From NCBI GenBank assembly GCA_023375675.1, contig JALQBC010000026.1, positions 248,001 through 312,000 of the forward strand: DNA of 64,000 nt, given 5' to 3'. Below, in pieces: positions 56,300 through 64,000 of the stretch. The position numbers and the translations under genes are program-made. The notes under the pieces are model-generated. The model was not told where the DNA came from and made no database searches. It worked only from the letters and a program-made list of their open reading frames with translations. The stretch is from Cytospora piceicola (lineage: Eukaryota > Ascomycota > Sordariomycetes > Diaporthales > Cytosporaceae). Each line of letters starts with the position of its first letter. Within the stretch, counting starts at the first letter, position 1.

Positions 56300-57177
56300 G
56301 CGCCTGGTGTGGAATTGACTTAATTGATTCCCGGGACAGCGTGAGTGACTACGTATGTAAAGTTCGTCAGCTACTTGGCAGGGTGGCAGGGTGGCATGCC
56401 AGCTGAAGTTGTGTGGTAGTGGCAGTTAGGTACTTTAGTTTACCTCAGCTACTGGGTGTGCAGCCTCCAGGGATTGAACACGGTCGCAGTACCCACCCCT
56501 GCCCCCTACTCAGGTAGCTACTCCCATCATATTCCTGACGCTGACGATCCTGATGTGGAAGACCGACCATTAATGCTGTCATATAGATCCGTCAGAACTG
56601 CACCTCAAAGGGCATCAGAAGGAAGAAGAGTCCAAGAAGGGGATGGCATAAGACGGAAATAGCTGCTTATATTCTCTAGGAGTTCCTTGAGGGTCACGAT
56701 CACTTATTATCAGATCCCTGACCTGATTCAACTAGCGAGGTCTATTTGGGGGCCGTGACCGGGGTAATTGATAGAGGACATCAATACAGAGACTAGAGCA
56801 TCACAGTATACGAAAGTCATGAATAGGACCTATGGTGATGATTTGGGACAACAAAGTACTTACCCTAGGGTAAGTATAGAGGGTACGAACTGGTAGACCA
56901 GGTGTATACCTAGGTAGATTCTGGCTGTGAGAAAGAGGAAGGTAAGGCCCCTATGTCATAGGATGCATATCAAGTGATTGGTTGAGAGCGGCGTCATACA
57001 CCAGGGTGGATGGAGGTGGACATATGGCTGCCTAGCCTGTTGCTGTGCCCTCTCATTGGGTGCCGTGACTGCTGTGCGACGCACGTGCAAGTGGTGGATA
57101 TAAAAAGGCTTCTCCGGCTATATCCAAGAACATGAAAAACTCACTCTTGTCATTCCAGTTCGTACTTTTACCGTATT
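56300..57177. other. Intergenic stretch upstream of the rvt gene
   Basis: No gene is supported. A TACCTAGGTA palindrome lies at 56907-56916 and a direct tggcagggtggcagggtggcatg repeat lies at about 56374-56397. The right end holds a TATA element for the next gene. Confidence 0.5.
57099..57107 (+). promoter_or_regulatory. TATA element of the rvt gene
   Basis: The sequence tataaaaag lies 71 nt before the first ATG (57178) and 122 nt before the second (57229). Spacing is consistent with a TATA box and a short leader. Confidence 0.5.
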
Positions 57178-60100
57178 ATGCGCACCAAACAGCCCGCCAG
57201 GGTAGTAGGCCCACCAGAACCTATCACCATGTCTGGCAGTGTCTTCTCTGAGACTCTGCAGGAGATCACCAACACCAAGCTTGACGAGCTTTCCAAGCGG
57301 CGCACCGCCTTCGAAGAGGCCAAGTCGTCGACGCTGTCGTCCATCCAATCCCAGTCCGATCCCATCGCGAGAGCAGCGCTCCTCAGCGAGGGCGTTAAAA
57401 AGTGTTTCGCCATCAAGACGGACCATGAGGGCAGGGTCATCGTGGGACGTACCAAGCACAAGCGTATCGAGTTGCAGGTGAGGAACATTGATCGGTTCCT
57501 CGCTCAGGCCCGCCATGACCCGTCAGTGTCGGAAAGGGCATCTCGAGACTGGGAAAGGGTGTTGCTTGGTTTCCTGGACACCCAGTCACTTAGATTCCAG
57601 TATGCCTCACTCTATGGTGAACTGGTCACAGAATGGCTTTCCGAGTCTGGCAATGAAAACAAGGACGGCGGTGCTGTCGCCGCAGAAGCCAGTGGCAATG
57701 ATGACGGTGAGGGAGGAGAGGCCTTCGAAGACGTAGGCAGTGCTGCCAAGGTGGAGTCCAAATCCCAATGGGAGAGCACGGTTTTTGAGCCTGCTAGCGT
57801 CGAGGTTGACACACTTTTCGATTATCTCCACAACCTCTTTGGCCATGGTCACCACTCAGCCGAAGATCAATCCGGAAAGAGGAAGCGTGAGGCTCTTCAG
57901 AAGCTGCAGACAGCTGTCACGGCCTTCGAGGCTGGACTCTCCCGTCCTGATCAATTCAACCAGGGAAATGTGAAGCTGGCGATGCAGGGGCTCTTTTCTT
58001 CAGATATTCTCACGAACGAGAAGCGAGAGGTCTTGAATGACTTTATGGGGAGTCCTGTCATCTTGTCCGAGATCGCGGATGTACTGAACATGCGCTTCTC
58101 TGCCCTCGACTCCTGGAGTTGGGGATCCGGCGGAGTTCCAGTTGAACAGCGACGTAATATCAACGGCATCTTCTCAATCCACATGCATGAGGATCTGCTT
58201 CAAGCTATATTCATTCAATACATCGGCGTCAAGTGGTCTGTATTCTTCAAAACTGCCTTCACCGCCGTTCGAAACACACAAGGTGCCTGGAACTCGCTTG
58301 ACAGAGACATCCCTGAGCTGGATAGGAGGAGACTCGAGTACTACCTGGGGCCCCTGAACTCTCACAAGAGTCTTCAGAAAATACGACAGTCGACCTACGA
58401 CAGGGACTATTTCGTGGCCAAGCTTCTAAGGAAAGACGATCAGGTTTCTAACTTTGTTGATGGAGAAGTTGAAGCTGAGTACTCTGGTATAAAAAGAAAG
58501 GGTATGAGAAAGATGTTGGTCAGACATCAGCTTGCCAGCAAAGCACCCAGAATGTCTGCCCTGAGCAGGCGTGAAGATGCTGTCAATGATGAAGATGATG
58601 AAGATGACGAAGAATATGAGGACCCCAGGCTTGTGCTGCATTTCGACGAGGATAAGGAAGATACAGACCCAAAGAATCCCATGAAGCTCAAGCAACAGTT
58701 ACTCCATCTTCTCTCCACCGAGATCGCCAGCAACACCAGAATGAAAGGGGAGCTCTCCGCATTCCATGCTGTCTTCAAGGATTGGGACACACTCCTCCCG
58801 CATGACACCATATGTACTGTTCTCGAGTTCTTTGGGGTCTCGTCGACCTGGCTAGGATTTTTCATCAACTATCTCCAGGCTCCTTTACGATTCGCAGAGG
58901 GTGGAGATGAGGCGCCCAGGGTGCGCCGCCGTGGAGTACCTTCATCGCATGTCCTCAGTGACGTGTTTGGCGAGACTGTCCTCTTCTGCCTTGACATGGC
59001 TATCAACCAAGTCGCGGACGGCCAGCCACTATGGCGGTTTGAAGGCGACTTGTGGTTCTGGTCTGCGGATCAGAAAGTTACAATCCAGGCCTGGCGAACA
59101 GTTAGTGAATTTGCTTCAGTAACATCAACACAAATCAACGAGGATAAGTCAGGATCAGTCCGCGTCACTCGCGATAAGGACGCCGACATATCACAACCTG
59201 ATGAGATCTTACCCCAGGGCGAAATCCGATGGGGTTTCCTGGTTCTCTCGCCGCAAACTGGACGATTCGAGATCGACCAGATAATGGTTGACGCGCACAT
59301 AGTCGAGTTGGGACAGCAGTTGAAGGCGAAGAGGCACAGCATCTTCGCTTTCATTCAGACCTGGAACACCTATGCCGACAAGTTCTTCTCTTCCAACTTC
59401 GGGACGCCAGCAAACTGTTTCGGGCGCCATCACGTGGACGACATGCTCGCAACACACAAGCGCATCCAGCAGCAGATCTTCTCCCCTGACAGCGCCGCCG
59501 AGCTCGGCTCAGCCTCCAGCATCGTGGACTACCTCAAGAAAACCATAGCGCAGCGGTTCAACGTCACGGACATCCCAGACGGGTATTTCTACTTCCCCAC
59601 CGACCTGGGCGGCCTCGAACTCTGGTCTCCCTTCATCCCGCTCCTGCAGGTCCGCGACATGATTCCCGAATCCCACGACAGTCTCTTCGAGGCCGTGTTC
59701 GAGGCTGAGCGCGATGCTTATGAGCTCGCCAAGGAGCGGTTCGAGAGCGGCCGCATCGTAAAAAACCGCGCGGAGGTCGATTATCCCAGATGGCGCCTCG
59801 ATTCTCAGGAGGACTGCGAGAACTTCTTCAGCTGGGACGAGTTTGTCCGGCACCGAGAGGACCTGTGCATCCTGAAGTCGGCCCGTGGACGACAAGAGAA
59901 GGATGTCTCGTGGGTGTACCGGGGGCTCATGCATTACCCGAAGGGGCAATCTATTGACCTGGACACCTCCTCTATGTTGTTGCCGGCGCTGAATCAGCTG
60001 TCATCTAGCAATACCCATATCGGGCCGCTTGGCACCATGGAGATGTACTGGGTCTGGGTGACGGTGATGTACGGACCCGAGATCATCGAGCGTTTTGGAC

Positions 60101-60195
60101 GGCTGAGTGGAGGTCTGAGCATTGTTGATGCAGGGATTTTGCCGATGGGCATGGTCAAGCTCTTCAGGGATAAGAGGGTTACGTGGGGGGATTGA
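57178..60195 (+). CDS. rvt: Domesticated single-copy reverse-transcriptase-related protein (rvt)
   Basis: Single exon, 1005 aa (ATG 57178; an alternative ATG at 57229 would give MSGSVFSETL). The architecture matches the cellular rvt genes of fungi, which are stable non-mobile genes encoding a reverse-transcriptase-like polymerase: an N-terminal helical region of about 300 residues, an RT core with a long acidic insertion (about 460-485, NDEDDEDDEEYEDPR), and a conserved C-terminal part with FNVTDIPDGYFYFPTDLGGLELW. RT motifs seen are the motif A region (about 530-545, HAVFKDWDTLLPHDTI), then FFGVSSTWLGFFINYLQAPL, motif B RRGVPSSHVLSD (about 584-595) and motif C in LWRFEGDLWFW (about 618-628). 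The Asp-Asp doublet of motif C reads Gly623-Asp624, so the first catalytic Asp appears to be lost. No long terminal repeats, integrase or nuclease are adjacent, supporting a host gene. The open frame without any lesion implies it is maintained. Confidence 0.85.
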   Translation: MRTKQPARVVGPPEPITMSGSVFSETLQEITNTKLDELSKRRTAFEEAKSSTLSSIQSQSDPIARAALLSEGVKKCFAIKTDHEGRVIVGRTKHKRIELQVRNIDRFLAQARHDPSVSERASRDWERVLLGFLDTQSLRFQYASLYGELVTEWLSESGNENKDGGAVAAEASGNDDGEGGEAFEDVGSAAKVESKSQWESTVFEPASVEVDTLFDYLHNLFGHGHHSAEDQSGKRKREALQKLQTAVTAFEAGLSRPDQFNQGNVKLAMQGLFSSDILTNEKREVLNDFMGSPVILSEIADVLNMRFSALDSWSWGSGGVPVEQRRNINGIFSIHMHEDLLQAIFIQYIGVKWSVFFKTAFTAVRNTQGAWNSLDRDIPELDRRRLEYYLGPLNSHKSLQKIRQSTYDRDYFVAKLLRKDDQVSNFVDGEVEAEYSGIKRKGMRKMLVRHQLASKAPRMSALSRREDAVNDEDDEDDEEYEDPRLVLHFDEDKEDTDPKNPMKLKQQLLHLLSTEIASNTRMKGELSAFHAVFKDWDTLLPHDTICTVLEFFGVSSTWLGFFINYLQAPLRFAEGGDEAPRVRRRGVPSSHVLSDVFGETVLFCLDMAINQVADGQPLWRFEGDLWFWSADQKVTIQAWRTVSEFASVTSTQINEDKSGSVRVTRDKDADISQPDEILPQGEIRWGFLVLSPQTGRFEIDQIMVDAHIVELGQQLKAKRHSIFAFIQTWNTYADKFFSSNFGTPANCFGRHHVDDMLATHKRIQQQIFSPDSAAELGSASSIVDYLKKTIAQRFNVTDIPDGYFYFPTDLGGLELWSPFIPLLQVRDMIPESHDSLFEAVFEAERDAYELAKERFESGRIVKNRAEVDYPRWRLDSQEDCENFFSWDEFVRHREDLCILKSARGRQEKDVSWVYRGLMHYPKGQSIDLDTSSMLLPALNQLSSSNTHIGPLGTMEMYWVWVTVMYGPEIIERFGRLSGGLSIVDAGILPMGMVKLFRDKRVTWGD

Positions 60196-60907
60196 GGGAT
60201 TGATGTGTCCTGCTTTGTGTATCTTGATTCGGTTTAGCAAAAGTGATAGTACCTGCAACCTGTTCATTATGTAATACGCGAGCTTCATGACCAAAGGTTT
60301 CAGATGAGCTGGCTTGGATTAACGGTATGTTTTCAGATGTCACTGTGAACAGGAACTTTGTGTCTTGTACAAGCTACATTGCTTTAATTCATGCCCGTCC
60401 CCCCAAGATCATTCAATGCGGATGACCAGTTCAGTGTAAGTTATGCTTTTGTTTTCGTACAGACCGCCGCTACCTCGTATTCAGTGAGGTGGAACCGTTC
60501 TCAATGCTGACACTTTGTTCCCAATTCCTGCGTCTCTGTTGACAATTTCATCCGTTTTCAGATATTCAGTTCCACACCCCGTCCCCCAATCTACTGCCGA
60601 CCCATTCTCGGTTCCTGTAACTTCCATCGCCCACAAAACCTTCCCGCCCATACTGGTCCCGCGATAGCCATTGATTCCGTGAATTCTCGGGTGTATATGA
60701 GTGGTTGAGGCTCTGTGTCGTATGACATGCTCGACAGTCAGGTCGGTTGATATTGTGTATAGTTCCCCCCAAGTGACCGTGTGGGTGTTGGGGTGACGGG
60801 AATTGAGCATCCGCCATAGGACCAGCTGTATGATTTTTGTATGAGCATTTATCTTCCAGCTGTAAAGGCCCTGGGGACAGTGGAACCTACACGTCACCTG
60901 GTATCCT
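60196..60907. other. Intergenic stretch between convergent rvt and small coiled-coil genes
   Basis: The 3' flanks of the two convergent genes. No coding sequence is supported; overlapping minus-strand frames at 60481-60897 show no motif. Confidence 0.5.
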
Positions 60908-61303
60908 TCAAGACAAAAAGAAAACCAACACGTCCCAAATCGCCTTGCCGAAGCTAGCCGCGACCGTCTTCGAGTTCTCCCGAGCCCTCGCCGAGCGCGA
61001 GTTCGCGAGACGCTCCTCCTTGGCCTGTCTCTTCATCCACGCCACATTGCGAGGGTCGGTAGGGTCCCTCTCGCACTCGGCCCTGCGCTCCTCGTGGTAC
61101 GCGGCAACCCAGGCATGCTGCTTCTCGCGCCTCTCCTGGAGCTCGGCGGTCACTTCGTCCCTGTGGGCTTTCTGCGCCGCCTTGTTCCTCTCACGCTCCT
61201 CGCGTCTCTTGGCGAGCTTGGCCGCGAGCTTGGCCGCGAGATTGCGAGGCTCTGCGGTCTCAGCGGCCTCGAACATGTTGGAGTGAGACGTGGTGGTGGA
61301 CAT
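60908..61303 (-). CDS. Small Ala/Arg/Glu-rich coiled-coil protein, function unknown
   Basis: Intronless, 131 aa from the ATG at 61303 (MSTTTSHSNMFEAAETAEPR). Residues about 20-105 form a long highly charged helix (LAAKLAAKLAKRREERERNK, ELQERREKQHAWVAAYHEER), probably a coiled coil. The C-terminus is hydrophobic and aromatic (FGKAIWDVLVFFLS) and could be a short membrane or amphipathic anchor. No known family is recognised. The longer frame upstream of this ATG runs through the repeated leader sequence and is probably not translated. Codon use is strongly G/C-ending, like neighbouring real genes, which supports coding. Confidence 0.55.
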   Translation of the reverse strand: MSTTTSHSNMFEAAETAEPRNLAAKLAAKLAKRREERERNKAAQKAHRDEVTAELQERREKQHAWVAAYHEERRAECERDPTDPRNVAWMKRQAKEERLANSRSARARENSKTVAASFGKAIWDVLVFFLS

Positions 61304-61384
61304 CTTGATTGAGAAATAGAATGGAGATGTGTGGATTGTTTGAAGAATAGGCCTTCGAGTATTGAAGGAGCTGCTGAGTAGTCT

Positions 61385-61600
61385 TGCTGAGAAGTCTCGA
61401 CTGAAGTTGTTTGATCTGTCTCGACTGAGGTTGTGTGAAGTTTGTCGCGACTGAAGTTGTTTGAATTGTCTCGACTGAGGCACTGGGCTGTCTGAAGTTT
61501 GTCTCGACTGAAGAAGTTGTTTAAATCGTCTCGACTGAGGCTGTCTGAAGTTTGTCTCGATTGAAGTCGTCTAGAGTTTGTCTCGCCTGAGGTTATCTGG
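61385..61600. repeat. Imperfect tandem repeats of about 30 bp in the leader of the small coiled-coil gene
   Basis: About eight degenerate copies of a unit built on tctcgactgaagttgtttga / tctcgactgaggctgtctga, with variable spacing. They lie 80-300 nt upstream of the ATG at 61303 on the opposite reading sense. Confidence 0.8.
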
Positions 61601-61741
61601 GTTCGTCTCAGGAGTTAGTTGTAGGAAGGAAGAAGAAAGTGAAATCTCGAGAAGACAGAAACTTCCCTTTTCCCCCTTCCAGCGGGCATCTGGCCAGAGG
61701 CCCCACGTGACCTTTCTATCAGCACGTGATAGTGCTTGTTA

Positions 61742-61759
61742 TACCTAGGTACCTAGGTA
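61742..61759. repeat. Overlapping double TACCTAGGTA palindrome
   Basis: Two perfect copies of the 10-bp palindrome overlap by two bases (61742-61751 and 61750-61759). The same palindrome recurs at seven other intergenic positions of the window. Confidence 0.85.
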
Positions 61760-62821
61760 GTTTATAGATAACAGTACTTAGGTACATTATCTTGACCTCT
61801 TGTATGGTCTTGATGCTCTGTCGGCGAATCAGAGGCCACGAACGAACGCATAGACCATCACATATCTGGTTTAGCATAGAGGTGAACTAGATCCCTACTG
61901 TGCGGTTTACGATTTCTTCTTGCGTTGAACAACTTTTCCATCTTAATACATAGATCTCCACTGTTATAGATAGAATATCCTATTGTAAGGAACCAATATT
62001 TCACTGTGGTGAACCTAGATTCACACAGTAAAAGATCTGAAGTTAGTGCTAGGTACCTAAGTATCTTGCTTAAACTTCAGAGTCACCCAGCACAGACCAT
62101 CAGTGACCTCTGGGTGGAATAACTAATATGCGGTACCGATACTTCCTACCCTAGGGTATGAGAGTTGATTCTCGGTGTATCTGTTGATCCGTATAGAGAT
62201 AGCACATTTTGCTGTAATATAGCACAAATGGACATCGGAATAGCAAAATGCTACGCCGATAGAGGCTTCAGCTTGTGATAGATCTCACTACAAGGATCAG
62301 ATATATGGGAATGCTGGTAGTCTCCAATTCACATGCGACATGCCTCAGATCACTTGGCTATACAAACCTCATTGTGCTTGCTTTGACAGTCAATCCAGCC
62401 CACCTGGAGCAGCGTTGACTGGTAATCGTCCATGAAGACCTTGGGTGCCTGCTCCTGGCTATATTTGCTATAGTAACTGCCAGGACTGATCATTTATTAA
62501 GAGAAATTGTTCGAGGCTCCTATAGTTTCCTTTACAATATAGAGATATAATCATTCACCGCCGAGTGTCACATTGCCCAGTGTCTGGCAATGTAGAAGTT
62601 GAATGGTTACAATGGGTCCGCCATTGGCCTTGTCCAGGTGGCTTAAGTACTGCAATTGGGATCAATTGATCCCGGCCGACTATCTCTTGTTCCTCTCCAT
62701 GGCACAACCGCTATGCTGTATACGGTCTTCAGGTAATGCTATACCTATATGCTTGTATTAGAGGTGTAGTACATCCTTGGCATGAGCGAGTAAATGATCG
62801 ACTGTGGAAATTGGTGAGAAC

Positions 62822-62946
62822 ATCAACAATTGCAGGACATCAACAATTGCAGGACATCAACAATTGCAGGACATCAACAATTGCAGGACATCAACAATTG
62901 CAGGACATCAACAATTGCAACCACAGGACGTCAACAATTGCAGGAC
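62822..62946. repeat. 17-bp minisatellite, six copies plus one interrupted copy
   Basis: The unit atcaacaattgcaggac repeats at 62822, 62839, 62856, 62873, 62890 and 62907; the sixth copy carries a five-base insertion (ccaca-type) and a seventh copy (gtcaacaattgcaggac) starts at about 62930. Copies are otherwise identical, which suggests recent expansion. There are no spacers, so it is not a CRISPR array. Confidence 0.95.
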
Positions 62947-63129
62947 GTCAAAAGAAGCGTTGGCTCGTGCGCACTTTAGGGGCCGAGCAAGCTGTGGATC
63001 TCGGGACGCCCCTTGACAGGGTAGATCCCGGACTCAGGGTTACGGCTTCGAGCGAGTTCGTTAGCAACTCAGACCCATGCACCCACAGGCCTTGTACGTG
63101 CTTGATTCACGCCATCTAGTACTGCGCAA

Positions 63130-64000
63130 CACGGCCTTTGCGCCTGTGATAGCATAGCCGGATTTCAAAACCACCGCAGCAATGCTTTCCAGCGCAGACG
63201 AACCTTAGCTCAAGGCCATGCCCAAGAATGTAGCGCGGCGCGTCTGGCTCGCGGTAGAGGTTCGAAGCCAACGCCCCCCGAGATTGCCAACGCCAAGCTG
63301 GATCGCGATGCGTGCGCTGCGCTTGTAACCACGCGCCGGGTTGTTGGATATCCAGGTAGAACGTATCCTAGGAGGCTGGGGTAGATGGCGCAGGCAGGGA
63401 TGAAGACTGCTGCGTAGGTGACGCGGCGGTTCTTCGTTGGGTCTGTTGATATGCACCTGAGGACGTGGTCAAATTGATATGCCACATTGAGTTGGGTAAG
63501 TACAGATGGGAAGAGGGCTCAGTTCACATAAGAAAGCCGACGATCATATCGCATCGAATGGCTATTATAAGTGGACTCCTTTTGCCCACGCGCGATCTAT
63601 GAGAGATGCGCAAAAGCAACTATATACAGAATCGCCGTCGTCACGTAGATCGGCACTGTTAGCGGGTGTGACCGTTTCACCAGGGTGCACGGGCCCTAAA
63701 GACACTGGGCGGTATCTGAGAATTAGACCTCTATTGAACCACAACCATCACAGGCACCGTCATCAGCTGGGACGCACTGGATGTGTACCCCAGGTGCTTG
63801 ATAATGCCTAATCCAGATGCCAGCCAGCAGTCTGTGCGGACAACACAGCACGGTGGCGTAACAAGCACTCATGCCCCAGTAGGACACGACATTCAGCCAG
63901 ATCTGCCAATGTGTGAACGGCTGCAGGACATACTCCCATTGAAATCGTCTGTTTTAGCGACCCGCGCCCCTAACGATGCCCATCCTACCTCTTATGACCC
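63130..64000 (-). pseudogene. Decayed ACS-family MFS permease, runs off the right edge
   Basis: On the minus strand, protein blocks of an ACS-type permease follow each other in the correct order but in changing frames. They are FQWEYVLQPFTHWQIWLNVV near 63910-63950, IIKHLGYTSSASQLMTVP near 63750-63800, a helix with VTAILYIVAFAHLS and the loop VGKRSPLIIA near 63580-63650, and RRVTYAAVFIPACAIYPS near 63390-63440. They end with WISNNPARGYKRSARIAIQL then GVGNLGG near 63280-63360 and LASNLYREPDAPRYILGHGL near 63215-63270. Several frameshifts and in-frame stops separate them, so no functional transporter can be made. It belongs to the same broad family as the intact gene at 54678-56299. The N-terminal half lies beyond the window. 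Confidence 0.8.

Larger units (their letters stand above)
61304..63129. other. AT-rich intergenic stretch with palindromes and a minisatellite
   Basis: No gene is supported. It includes the leader repeats (61385-61600), a doubled TACCTAGGTA palindrome (61742-61759), AT-rich sequence at 61760-62300, a short minus-strand protein-like fragment at about 62380-62490, and the 17-bp minisatellite (62822-62946). Confidence 0.5.

Noticed and set aside
57178..60195. Reading the reverse-transcriptase gene as a retrotransposon
   Set aside because: No LTRs, target duplications, endonuclease, integrase or poly-A tail are seen, and the domain order matches the non-mobile rvt genes.
62822..62946. CRISPR-like direct repeats
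   Set aside because: Repeats are contiguous without spacers and the genome is fungal; it is a minisatellite.

Overview
The window is nuclear DNA of a filamentous ascomycete (Pezizomycotina, most likely Sordariomycetes). The evidence is short GT-AG introns of about 58-163 nt with CTNAC-like branch points, long AT-richer intergenic stretches with C/G homopolymer runs and TACCTAGGTA palindromes, and typical fungal gene content. The species cannot be named from the sequence.

Layout, left to right. 1-852 holds the 3' end of diphthamide synthase subunit DPH2. 2072-3557 is a beta-propeller (BNR-type) carbohydrate-active protein with an unclear 5' end. 4771-6402 is a monocarboxylate-permease-like MFS transporter. 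9596-10924 and 11061-12293 are a tail-to-tail pair: a class III PLP enzyme of the dialkylglycine decarboxylase type and an iron-ADH/maleylacetate-reductase-like enzyme. 13765-14328 is a small MARVEL-like membrane protein. 16537-17508 is a disordered protein resembling only the tail of the end-joining factor XLF/Nej1. 17679-20009 is a secreted seven-exon exopolygalacturonase (GH28). About 8 kb then follow with no convincing gene.

The central part carries a forkhead transcription factor (28136-30282), the splicing factor Cactin with a GC-AG intron (32846-34610), an unknown protein with a Lys-Asp repeat tail (35399-36361), the Hsp70/Hsp90 co-chaperone STI1 (38885-40790), a broken gene with the fungal N-terminal domain of STAND/NLR proteins (42175-43115) and HMG-CoA reductase (44237-47816).

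The right part has nicotinamidase PNC1 (50168-50857), a 14-helix DHA2 drug-exporter-type MFS protein (51882-53928), an ACS-family MFS permease (54678-56299), a domesticated cellular reverse transcriptase of the rvt type with an altered catalytic motif C (57178-60195), a small coiled-coil protein (60908-61303), a 17-bp minisatellite and a decayed second ACS-family transporter running off the right edge.

Most genes are unrelated housekeeping or nutrient-use genes and do not form a biosynthetic cluster. The plant-polysaccharide genes (BNR protein, exopolygalacturonase) together with several transporters fit a plant-associated or saprotrophic lifestyle. The most unusual items are the rvt gene with a Gly in place of the first Asp of the RT doublet, the stand-alone XLF-like tail, and the two decayed genes (STAND N-terminus and ACS transporter).
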